Origin: Sulfurovaceae bacterium
Lineage (GTDB): Bacteria; Campylobacterota; Campylobacteria; Campylobacterales; Sulfurovaceae
Reading direction: 5' to 3'
Assembly: GCA_029933395.1 (NCBI GenBank)
Contig: JAOZOG010000047.1
Location: forward strand, 1-12,445
DNA length: 12,445 nt
The stretch's first letter is position 1. Every line of letters begins with the position of its first letter. The position numbers were made by a program, and so were the translations under genes. This document shows positions 6,549-12,445 of this stretch, piece by piece. The notes under the pieces were generated by a model. That model searched no databases, was not told the DNA's origin, and saw nothing but the letters and a program-made list of their open reading frames with translations.

Positions 6549-7316
6549 ATGATACGGGTAGGCATTGTAGGAAGTACCGGTAGGGTAGGCGGTCTTCTGA
6601 TCGACAATCTCAAAAATGACCCCGAAGCGAAGCTGAGTGCTGTTCATGTTTTTGATGAACTCCAGCGTGAGCTGCCTGAGGATGTTCTTATTACCAACAG
6701 TATGAAAGTACTGTTGGATAATTGCGATATCGTGATCGATTTCTCTGCTCCGGCAGCGACTGAGGAGTTGCTGGAGACAGCGCTGAAGCATCCGATACCG
6801 CTGGTGATCGCTACGACCGGCTTTACGGCCCATCAGCAAAACCTTCTCGATGAAGCTTCCAGGGAGATGCCGCTGCTCTATGCATCCAATATGTCTGTGG
6901 GGATCGCACTGCTCAAGCAGTTGGTGGAGAAGGTCTCCGCCACGCTTCAGGATTTCGATATCGAGATCGTCGAGCAGCACCATCGTCACAAAGTCGATGC
7001 ACCAAGCGGCACGGCTCTGACCCTGGGTGAATTCGCAGCCAAAGGAAGAGGTCTGGATCTCGAAAAAGTCCGTGTCAGCGGCAGGGATGGACAGATCGGT
7101 GCACGAAGCAAAGATGAGATCGCGGTGATGGCCCTGCGCGGCGGCGATATCGTCGGTCGCCATACCGTTGGATTCTACAATGACGGCGAGTTTCTTGAGC
7201 TCAACCATACGGCAACCAGTCGGGATACCTTTGCCAAAGGTGCCATTCGTGCTGCCAAGTGGTTGATCCATCAGGAAAAAGGTCGCTACTCTATCAATGA
7301 CTGCCTGGGAATATAA
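6549..7316 (+). CDS. dapB: 4-hydroxy-tetrahydrodipicolinate reductase DapB
   Basis: Reduces hydroxy-tetrahydrodipicolinate with NAD(P)H in the lysine/meso-diaminopimelate pathway that feeds peptidoglycan; cytosolic, 255 residues. The N-terminal Rossmann loop is VGIVGSTGRVGG (4-15). The substrate site EQHHRHKVDAPSGTAL (142-157) holds His144, the counterpart of E. coli His159, and Lys148, the counterpart of Lys163. The start ATG lies one base after the trxB stop, with AGGAG at 6535-6539 inside trxB, so translation is probably coupled. purF follows after 9 bp. A dapB-purF pair is also what I recall from Campylobacter jejuni, which supports ancestral linkage rather than a shared pathway. Confidence 0.97.
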   Translation: MIRVGIVGSTGRVGGLLIDNLKNDPEAKLSAVHVFDELQRELPEDVLITNSMKVLLDNCDIVIDFSAPAATEELLETALKHPIPLVIATTGFTAHQQNLLDEASREMPLLYASNMSVGIALLKQLVEKVSATLQDFDIEIVEQHHRHKVDAPSGTALTLGEFAAKGRGLDLEKVRVSGRDGQIGARSKDEIAVMALRGGDIVGRHTVGFYNDGEFLELNHTATSRDTFAKGAIRAAKWLIHQEKGRYSINDCLGI

Positions 7317-7325
7317 AGGAAAAAT

Positions 7326-8696
7326 ATGTGTGCAATCGTCGGTGTCCATGGTGCAAAAAACGCTTCCAAGATAGCCTATTACGCTCTTTTTGCGATGCAG
7401 CATCGCGGACAGGAGTCGACAGGTATCTCCTCTGCTGATGGGGGAGGAATCCGGCTGATCAAAGAGCGCGGCCTGGTCACAGAGGTGTTCCATGAGGAGA
7501 GCTTCGAAGTCTTGAGCGGAAACTGTGCCATCGGTCACAACCGCTACTCGACTGCCGGGGATGACTCCATACTGGATGCACAGCCTGTTTTTGCACGCTA
7601 TCTGCTTGGGGAGATCTCCGTCGCACACAATGGCAACCTGGTCAACAAAGATAAAGTGCGTAACCGTTTGATTAAGCGGGGCGCAATCTTCCAGACCGGA
7701 ATGGACACGGAAAACATCGTACACCTGATCGCAAAAAGCCAGGAGAAGAAGCTGGTAGACCGGATCAAGGATATGCTCAATAAGATCGAGGGGGCCTATT
7801 GTCTGGTGATCCAGAGCCGCTCCAAAATGTTTGTCATCCGTGACCGTTTCGGCATCCGCCCCCTGAGTCTGGGGAGGCTTAAGGATGGAGGCTATATCGT
7901 TGCCAGTGAGACATGTGCCTTCGATCTCGTCGGAGCGGAGTTTCTGCGGGATGTCAGGCCGGGTGAAATGTTGACTTTCTCCGAAGGAGAAGAGCCTGTG
8001 TCGGAGCAGATCTTCGAGCCTGACTACCATCCGTGTGCCTTCGAGTATATCTATTTTTCCCGGCCGGATTCGATCATTGACGGCAAAAATGTCTACCAGA
8101 TGCGTCTGGAGATGGGCCGTAGACTGGCAGAGGAGCAGCCTGCCGATGTCGACCTCGTTTTGCCGGTACCTGACAGCGGTGTCGCTGCAGCGCGTGGGTA
8201 TGCCGAGGGTCTGGATGTACCATTCGAGATGGGGATCGTACGAAACCACTATGTCGGCAGAACCTTCATCGAGCCGACCCAGGAGATCAGAGACCTCAAA
8301 GTCAAACTCAAGCTCTCTCCCATCAAGCACCTCATCGAAGGGAAGCGTGTCGCAATTATCGACGACTCTCTTGTGAGGGGTACAACGTCGAGGCAAATCA
8401 TCAAAATGCTCAAAGAGGCGGGCGCCAGAGAAGTGCATATGCGTATCGCCGCTCCGGAGATCAAATATCCCTGCCGCTACGGAATCGATACACCGACTCA
8501 GGATGAATTGATCTCGGCACGCAATACTCCCGAAGAGATCGCCAAAAAGATGGATGCAAATTCTCTGGGCTTTCTCTCTGTCGACGGACTGGTCGACTCC
8601 CTTGGAAGAGAGCGAAACTACTCACTGGTCAGTTTTGACGGCAACTACTTCGCCGGCGGCAATGCCGGAAGCCCCGGCTGCAGCAGCAGTTGCTAA
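7326..8696 (+). CDS. purF: Amidophosphoribosyltransferase PurF, probable [4Fe-4S] type
   Basis: First committed step of purine synthesis: glutamine plus PRPP gives phosphoribosylamine. 456 residues. Cys2 follows the initiator Met and is the N-terminal nucleophile of the glutaminase domain, so no long propeptide needs removing. GHNRYST and AHNGNLVN belong to that domain. The PRPP loop is VAIIDDSLVRGTT (342-354). Cys237 (HPCAFEY) and Cys383 (YPCRYGID) fall where the Bacillus enzyme has iron-sulfur ligands. The remaining two ligands would be Cys452 and Cys456 in the terminal GCSSSC, spaced CX3C; the Bacillus enzyme, as I recall it, has CX2C followed by a longer tail. The cluster is therefore probable but not certain. 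AAAGGA at 7315-7320 sets the ATG. Confidence 0.97.
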   Translation: MCAIVGVHGAKNASKIAYYALFAMQHRGQESTGISSADGGGIRLIKERGLVTEVFHEESFEVLSGNCAIGHNRYSTAGDDSILDAQPVFARYLLGEISVAHNGNLVNKDKVRNRLIKRGAIFQTGMDTENIVHLIAKSQEKKLVDRIKDMLNKIEGAYCLVIQSRSKMFVIRDRFGIRPLSLGRLKDGGYIVASETCAFDLVGAEFLRDVRPGEMLTFSEGEEPVSEQIFEPDYHPCAFEYIYFSRPDSIIDGKNVYQMRLEMGRRLAEEQPADVDLVLPVPDSGVAAARGYAEGLDVPFEMGIVRNHYVGRTFIEPTQEIRDLKVKLKLSPIKHLIEGKRVAIIDDSLVRGTTSRQIIKMLKEAGAREVHMRIAAPEIKYPCRYGIDTPTQDELISARNTPEEIAKKMDANSLGFLSVDGLVDSLGRERNYSLVSFDGNYFAGGNAGSPGCSSSC

Positions 8697-8718
8697 GAAG
8701 AATCGGAATCGGACTGCC

Positions 8719-9675
8719 GTGAAGCAACTCTACACCTATGGACGCTATCTCAAACAGAAGTTTCATACCAAAGTCAGCAAACTTCCCATTGGTTTGAGCG
8801 GCTTCACCTGCCCCAATATCGACGGCACGGTCGCCAAAGGGGGGTGTACTTTCTGCCTCAACGACTCTTTCAGCCCCAACCTCGCTAAAAATGCGGACAA
8901 AACGTTTCTCAACCTGCAGAGCAAGAGCAATCCTATTTTGGAGAAGCAGCTCCAGGAGCTCGATACACAGATCGTAGAGACCCGAAAAAAGATGCGCAGC
9001 GAGTGGGATACGCAGAAGTTTCTGGTCTACTTTCAGGCCTTCACCAATACCTACGCCCCCTTCGATACCATCAAAACACTCTACGACAAAGCATTGACAT
9101 ACGATGATGTCGTTGGTCTGAGTATCGGGACGCGCAGTGACAGTGTGACAGATGAGGTGCTGGAGTACCTGGTGGAACTGAGCAGAGAAAAAGAGATTTG
9201 GATCGAGTACGGCATCCAGTCCATTTACGACGAAACCCTCGAGCGCATCAACCGTGGTCACGATGCCCTCAACGCCGAGCGTGCGATCAGGCAGGCCAAA
9301 GCCAAAGGCCTCAATGTCTGTGGCCACCTGATTTTCGGCCTGCCGGGAGAAAACCAGGAGATGATGCTCAACTCCGCCAAAGCCGCCTACGAGTGGGGCA
9401 TCGACTCAGTGAAGTACCACCCGCTCTATGTGGTCAAAAATACGCTCCTCGCCAATGAGTACAAGGCAGGAAAATTCGAGCCCATCAGCAGAGAAGACTA
9501 TATCGATACACTCGTCAAAGCAATCGCACTCAAGCCGGAACATATCTCGATCCAGCGTGTGACGGCCGGCATCGACGACGATACACTGCTTGCGCCTGCC
9601 TGGTGCGGACTGCCCAAGAACAAGATGCTGGATTATATCAATAAGGCATTGATGAAGGAGGGGTGGGTTTATTAG
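8719..9675 (+). CDS. Radical SAM protein, TIGR01212 / YhcC family
   Basis: A 318-residue radical S-adenosylmethionine protein, about the length of E. coli YhcC (309). The cluster motif in TCPNIDGTVAKGGCTFC is Cys31-x11-Cys43-x2-Cys46, the spacing typical of this family. FQAFTNTYAPF, VGLSIGTRSDSV, EYGIQS, ERINRGHD and HLIFGLPGE follow in the family order. From memory, the Bacillus relative YtqA has been tied to wobble-uridine tRNA modification; that link is not visible here. I chose the GTG at 8719, 22 bp after the purF stop, because family similarity begins there. The ribosome-binding site is weak. An ATG at 8662, overlapping purF by 35 nt, would add 19 Ala/Lys-rich residues and cannot be excluded. 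Probably the last gene of the trxB operon. Confidence 0.9.
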   Translation: MKQLYTYGRYLKQKFHTKVSKLPIGLSGFTCPNIDGTVAKGGCTFCLNDSFSPNLAKNADKTFLNLQSKSNPILEKQLQELDTQIVETRKKMRSEWDTQKFLVYFQAFTNTYAPFDTIKTLYDKALTYDDVVGLSIGTRSDSVTDEVLEYLVELSREKEIWIEYGIQSIYDETLERINRGHDALNAERAIRQAKAKGLNVCGHLIFGLPGENQEMMLNSAKAAYEWGIDSVKYHPLYVVKNTLLANEYKAGKFEPISREDYIDTLVKAIALKPEHISIQRVTAGIDDDTLLAPAWCGLPKNKMLDYINKALMKEGWVY

Positions 9676-9696
9676 CTTTTCTCTTTTGGAACGCTA

Positions 9697-9906
9697 TCAA
9701 GCCCACTCAAGTTTAGGTTCGATGTGCTTATTTGCACAGTCTGTCAAATAGGAATTGATCAAATTTTGATAGGGAATTCCCACCTTGGCCGATAATTTTT
9801 TAAAATATTCGATTGTATCCTCTTCAATTTTGATTGAAATCTGTTTTTTTACCTTTTTTGCATAAGGATTTTTGACTGATTTGCTGAAATCGTACTCTTT
9901 TCTCAT
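9697..9906 (-). CDS. brnA: BrnA-family (CopG-like) antitoxin
   Basis: A 69-residue basic protein. After a charged N-terminus (YDFSKSVKNPYAKKVKK) comes QISIKIEEDTIEYFKKLSAK and then VGIPYQNLINSYLTDCA, which is a ribbon-helix-helix layout: one beta strand, two helices and the GIPYQ.LIN turn typical of BrnA antitoxins. Such proteins neutralise the BrnT ribonuclease and repress their own operon. It reads toward the radical SAM gene, with 21 bp between the two stop codons. GAGGAG, 8 nt before its ATG, is a good ribosome-binding site, and the ATG overlaps the stop of the toxin fragment (ATGA). The locus is much richer in A+T than its neighbours, which suggests acquisition. The antitoxin looks intact while its toxin does not. 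Confidence 0.8.
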   Translation of the reverse strand: MRKEYDFSKSVKNPYAKKVKKQISIKIEEDTIEYFKKLSAKVGIPYQNLINSYLTDCANKHIEPKLEWA

Positions 9907-10013
9907 AATAAAAACTCCTCAAAAACTGTTTTCGCTTCCTCGAATGAAATTTTATGTTTGCTCAAATTTTTTTGAGCTTTCTTCTTATCCCAACTGAACT
10001 TTATGGTCTTCAT
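9903..10013 (-). pseudogene. brnT: BrnT toxin, truncated to its N-terminal 36 residues
   Basis: Reading leftward from the ATG at 10011-10013, the frame gives MKTIKFSWDKKKAQKNLSKH, then KISFEEAKTVFEEFLL and a TGA. This is the start of a BrnT toxin: family members read roughly M-K-F-x-W-D-x-x-K...N...KH.(I/V)SFEEA..VF. BrnT is normally about 90 residues. Here the frame ends right after the VF position and its stop overlaps the brnA start by 4 bp (ATGA). The central and C-terminal strands that carry the ribonuclease activity are absent, and no continuation exists in another frame before brnA. The simplest reading is an internal deletion that removed the toxin body and kept promoter, toxin start and antitoxin. 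The short peptide may still act to couple translation. Confidence 0.75.
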
Positions 10014-10031
10014 AATGATATTATAATGATA
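10012..10031. repeat. Direct repeat over the brnTA promoter, candidate antitoxin operator
   Basis: ATAATGATA occurs at 10012-10020 and again at 10023-10031, an 11-bp period (about one helical turn). The two copies cover the -10 box (10020-10025) and the expected transcription start. Ribbon-helix-helix repressors often bind such phased repeats, so this is a plausible autoregulatory site for BrnA. This is an inference. Confidence 0.5.
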
Positions 10032-10048
10032 ATAAATATATTAGTCAA
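10020..10048 (-). promoter_or_regulatory. Sigma-70 promoter of the brnT/brnA remnant
   Basis: On the minus strand, TTGACT (10048-10043), a 17-bp spacer and a perfect TATAAT (10025-10020). Transcription should start near 10013, which is the brnT ATG itself, and no ribosome-binding site precedes that ATG. The transcript would therefore be leaderless or almost so. Confidence 0.6.
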
Positions 10049-10055
10049 GTTTGTA

Positions 10056-10077
10056 TTATCAAAAACCAGTGTGATAA
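10056..10077. repeat. Inverted repeat TTATCA-N10-TGATAA in the brnT-nuoA gap
   Basis: A perfect 6-bp inverted repeat lies upstream of both the leftward brnTA promoter and the rightward nuoA gene. The layout suits a dimeric regulator, but six AT-rich base pairs per arm can arise by chance. Little else is visible in 10078-10150. Confidence 0.3.
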
Positions 10078-10154
10078 AATGGGTAGATTCGTTTATTGGT
10101 CTGTTTCATTGTGTATAAATTTCATATACGGTCACAAGCCCTGCAAGAAGATTA

Positions 10155-10163
10155 TGCTATCAT
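10155..10163 (+). promoter_or_regulatory. Candidate extended -10 promoter for the nuo operon
   Basis: TGCTATCAT is an extended -10 with one mismatch; transcription would start near 10170, about 30 nt before nuoA. No -35 is recognisable. Another possible -10, TATAAA, lies at 10114-10119. Confidence 0.35.
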
Positions 10164-10199
10164 AAATCTATCTATATTTTTACTGCATTGGGGATTACA

Positions 10200-10559
10200 A
10201 TGTCTGGTTCTCTTCTTCTGGCTTCATCGATGATATTGGTATTGGTAGTTGCACTGCCGGCGGTATTCCATCTGACGCGCTATCTGGGCGCCAAAAGTGA
10301 CAACATACGAAAGAACGAGGTCTATGAGGGAGGAGTGCGTAAGACGATCGGTGATCCCTCCGACCTCTTCAATGTCAAATTCTTCCTGGTGGGAATCATC
10401 TTTCTGATCTTCGATGTCGAAGTGCTCTTTATGTTTCCATGGGCGGTCAACTTGCGAGAGCTGGGCTTTTTCGGTGTCGCCGAGATGGTTGTCTTCGTCG
10501 GGCTGCTGCTGGGCGGACTGATATACGTCTACAAATCAAGGATACTCAAATGGATATAA
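10200..10559 (+). CDS. nuoA: NADH-quinone oxidoreductase subunit A
   Basis: A small membrane subunit of respiratory complex I, at the junction of the membrane and peripheral arms near the quinone site. 119 residues. Three hydrophobic segments are visible: about 5-25, 60-80 and 92-112. The conserved loop YEGGVRKTIGDPSDLFNVKF (42-61) leads into FFLVGIIFLIFDVEVLFMFP, which holds Asp72 and Glu74. The position that is Cys in the mitochondrial ND3 loop (YECG) is Gly here, which is not rare in bacteria. I chose the ATG at 10200, with TGGGGA at 10189-10194 as ribosome-binding site. The TTG at 10188 would add four residues. The end overlaps nuoB by 10 nt, as expected for a coupled operon. Confidence 0.96.
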   Translation: MSGSLLLASSMILVLVVALPAVFHLTRYLGAKSDNIRKNEVYEGGVRKTIGDPSDLFNVKFFLVGIIFLIFDVEVLFMFPWAVNLRELGFFGVAEMVVFVGLLLGGLIYVYKSRILKWI

Positions 10560-11101
10560 GCGGGCCAATCGATAGAGTCGGCAGTCTGAATGTCAGTGAA
10601 GCGAATCTGTTGGGCGATGCCATCATCACGACGAAAGTCGATGCGGTAATTAACTGGGGAAGACAGTCATCGCTCTGGCCGTTTGTCTTCGGGACGGCGT
10701 GTTGTGCGATCGAGTTTATGGCGACGGCGGCGAGCCGTTATGATATTTCCCGTTTCGGTGCGGAGGTGCTACGTTTTTCACCCCGACACGCCGACTTGCT
10801 GGTTGTCGCAGGGACGATCAGCTACAAGCAGGCACCAATCCTCAAGCAGATCTATGATCAGATGCCTGAACCCCGCTGGGTGATCGCTGTGGGAGCCTGT
10901 GCCTCGACAGGTGGTTTCTACGACAATTATACGACACTGCAGGGAATCGATGAGATCGTACCGGTCGATATCTATGTCGCAGGCTGTCCACCGCGACCCG
11001 AGGGGATCCTCGATGCAGTGATGGAGATACAGAAACTGCTCTGGCGTGAGCCGACACTCGAGGCCCGAGAGACAGAGTACAAAGGAAAGCTCGATGTCTG
11101 A
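10550..11101 (+). CDS. nuoB: NADH-quinone oxidoreductase subunit B (N2 cluster subunit)
   Basis: Peripheral-arm subunit that carries the terminal [4Fe-4S] cluster N2, the immediate electron donor to quinone. 183 residues. All four N2 ligands are visible: the adjacent Cys51-Cys52 in GTACCAIEFMA, Cys117 in VGACAST and Cys146 in GCPPRPEG. FSPRHADLLVVAGT is the usual family core. The ATG at 10550 is inside the end of nuoA (10-nt overlap) with AAGGA at 10538-10542; the same frame is open back to 10439, but the MDISGP start fits the family. The gene overlaps nuoC by 8 nt. Strong family match and correct operon position. Confidence 0.97.
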   Translation: MDISGPIDRVGSLNVSEANLLGDAIITTKVDAVINWGRQSSLWPFVFGTACCAIEFMATAASRYDISRFGAEVLRFSPRHADLLVVAGTISYKQAPILKQIYDQMPEPRWVIAVGACASTGGFYDNYTTLQGIDEIVPVDIYVAGCPPRPEGILDAVMEIQKLLWREPTLEARETEYKGKLDV

Positions 11102-12445
11102 AGCCTATAGCCATCAGGCCTTTTTGGAAGCGTTCGAACGGGCTTCACTCCATACGATGATGGGGGAGACCCCGATGGTGCTGGTAGATCAGGAGGAGTT
11201 GCATCGTGCGGTAGAGCACCTCAAGCAGAAGATGGGCTATACCCTGCTGACGGATATCACGGCAGTGGACAATCTCGATCTCAGCCATCCCGCCTCGTCA
11301 CGCTTCGAAGTGATCTATATCTTCCGACACGAGCGTTTCAGCCAAACCTTTGCACTCAAAGTAATGGTCGTGAACCTCGATGCAGGTGTGCAGACGATCA
11401 TCGACCTCTATGGCGCGGCAAATTGGCTGGAGCGTGAAGTCTGGGATCAGTATGGTATCCCTTTTCATGGTCATCCGACGCTCAAGCGTATCCTCAATCA
11501 TATGCAGTTCATCGGCCATCCGATGCGCAAAGACTACGAGATCACCAAGGGGCAGTATTGTACCGAGACGCAGGATCTCAAAGATGAGATGGACCCGCTG
11601 CTCGAGACACGCGGACTGGAGAGGGAGCGGGATGAGCTGATGATCCTCAACCTCGGTCCTTCGCATCCGGCGAGTCATGGTACGATCCGTACTCTGGTCG
11701 CACTGGACGGTGAAAAGATCGTCGCAGGAGCGAGTGAGATCGGCTACCTGCACCGCGGATTCGAAAAGAGCTGCGAAAATCACACCTACAACCAGATCAT
11801 CCCCTACACCGACCGTCTCAACTACTGTTCGGCACTGATGAACAACATCGGTTTCGCCAAGACGGTCGAAGAGATGATCGGTGTGACCCTGCCCGATCGC
11901 GGGATCTTCATCCGTGTGATTCTGGCGGAACTCTCCCGTGTCATCGACCACCTCGTCTGTCTGGCGGCGGGACTGCTGGATATGGGCGGGCAGACCAACT
12001 ACTGGTATCTCTTCAACCCCCGCAACGATGCCTATGATTTTCTCAGCAAACTCACGGGTGCGAGGCTCACCAACAGCTATATGCGTATCGGCGGAATGTC
12101 ACACGACCTCTACGAGGGCTGGGAGCAGGATCTTGAAGCAGTACTCAAGAAAGTCGACAAAGGGATCGCCGAATCACTGCAGATGATCGAGCACAACCGG
12201 ATCTTTCAGGACCGATTGCTGAATGTGTCACCCGTTTCGGGCAAAGAGGCGATCGATTATGGCTTCACCGGCCCCAACCTCAGGGCGAGCGGCGTACCTT
12301 ACGACCTGCGCTTTGCCTCTCCCTACTACTATTACGACAGTTTCGATTTCGATATGGTAGTCGGTTCGGCAGGCGATACCTACGATCGGTTGATGGTACG
12401 CTTCGAAGAGATGCTGCAGAGTATGCGTATCATCCGCCAGGCCGC
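11094..12445 (+). CDS. nuoCD: NADH-quinone oxidoreductase subunits C and D, fused; 3' end beyond the window
   Basis: One uninterrupted frame of 450 codons that runs off the window. Residues 1-150 are NuoC (30 kDa subunit): EREVWDQYGIPFHGHPTLKR (113-132) and GHPMRKDY (141-148) are its signatures. A charged linker (about 150-182) leads without a stop into NuoD (49 kDa): LNLGPSHPASHGTIRT (185-200), GYLHRGFEK (217-225), TGARLTNSYMRIGG (321-334) and GFTGPNLRASG (390-400), ending just after GDTYDR. NuoD helps form the quinone pocket next to NuoB; NuoC is structural. E. coli also has a fused NuoCD, whereas Campylobacter and Helicobacter, as I recall, keep separate genes. The ATG at 11094 overlaps the nuoB stop by 8 nt and has AAAGGAAA at 11081-11088. 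I checked the junction codon by codon and found no stop or frame change. Confidence 0.94.
   Translation, partial: MSEAYSHQAFLEAFERASLHTMMGETPMVLVDQEELHRAVEHLKQKMGYTLLTDITAVDNLDLSHPASSRFEVIYIFRHERFSQTFALKVMVVNLDAGVQTIIDLYGAANWLEREVWDQYGIPFHGHPTLKRILNHMQFIGHPMRKDYEITKGQYCTETQDLKDEMDPLLETRGLERERDELMILNLGPSHPASHGTIRTLVALDGEKIVAGASEIGYLHRGFEKSCENHTYNQIIPYTDRLNYCSALMNNIGFAKTVEEMIGVTLPDRGIFIRVILAELSRVIDHLVCLAAGLLDMGGQTNYWYLFNPRNDAYDFLSKLTGARLTNSYMRIGGMSHDLYEGWEQDLEAVLKKVDKGIAESLQMIEHNRIFQDRLLNVSPVSGKEAIDYGFTGPNLRASGVPYDLRFASPYYYYDSFDFDMVVGSAGDTYDRLMVRFEEMLQSMRIIRQA

Noticed and set aside
6378..8438. Very long open frame (686 codons) on the minus strand opposite the end of trxB, dapB and most of purF
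   Set aside because: The + strand genes have complete, motif-rich proteins with ribosome-binding sites. The antisense translation has no recognisable domain and is rich in His, Arg, Asp and Cys, as expected from complementing the codon bias here.
9198..9458. 86-codon open frame on the + strand inside the radical SAM gene
   Set aside because: It overlaps the conserved radical SAM core in another frame; Arg/Pro-rich out-of-frame composition and no ribosome-binding site.
11298..11951. 217-codon open frame on the minus strand opposite nuoCD
   Set aside because: It is a shadow of the NuoC/NuoD frame, which carries family signatures on both sides of the junction.

Overview
This 12.4 kb window reads as chromosomal DNA of a Campylobacterota (Epsilonproteobacteria) bacterium, most plausibly a Sulfurovum/Sulfurimonas-like chemolithotroph. 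The basis is gene content and order: a yraN-(insert)-trxA-trxB neighbourhood and a dapB-purF pair as I remember them from Campylobacter and Helicobacter, protein sequences of that type, and AT-rich promoters dominated by an extended -10 with little -35. The genus is an inference. Almost all genes lie on the + strand with short gaps.

Layout. (1) 1-1280: the 3' end of purN, then thiG behind its own probable promoter. (2) 1461-3566: a solitary cytoplasmic, cysteine-type formate dehydrogenase-like molybdopterin enzyme with no partner subunits beside it. (3) 3663-4976: yraN, a 95-nt hairpin element with perfect 18-bp arms, then a phytanoyl-CoA dioxygenase-like (PhyH) gene ending in an intrinsic terminator. 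(4) 5010-5492: trxA as a single-gene unit with a near-consensus promoter and a clear terminator. (5) 5505-9675: a tightly packed run trxB-dapB-purF-radical SAM gene, preceded by a leader holding a 12-bp inverted repeat. (6) 9697-10048, minus strand and AT-rich: the remains of a BrnT/BrnA toxin-antitoxin module. The antitoxin is intact, but the toxin is cut to its first 36 codons; the promoter and a direct-repeat candidate operator persist. (7) 10200-12445: the start of the respiratory complex I operon, nuoA-nuoB-nuoCD, with overlapping genes and nuoC fused in frame to nuoD, running off the window.

How the genes work together: purN and purF serve purine synthesis, thiG thiamine, and dapB lysine/diaminopimelate. 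TrxA and TrxB form a complete thioredoxin/NADPH reductase pair, split over two adjacent transcription units. The nuo genes supply the quinone-binding core of a proton-pumping complex I. The accessory layer consists of the FDH-like gene, the PhyH gene with its hairpin leader, and the decayed toxin-antitoxin locus. I see no RNA gene, CRISPR array, insertion sequence or prophage. The best candidates for something undescribed are the hairpin element before the PhyH gene, the toxin-less BrnA locus, the orphan FDH-like enzyme and the nuoCD fusion.
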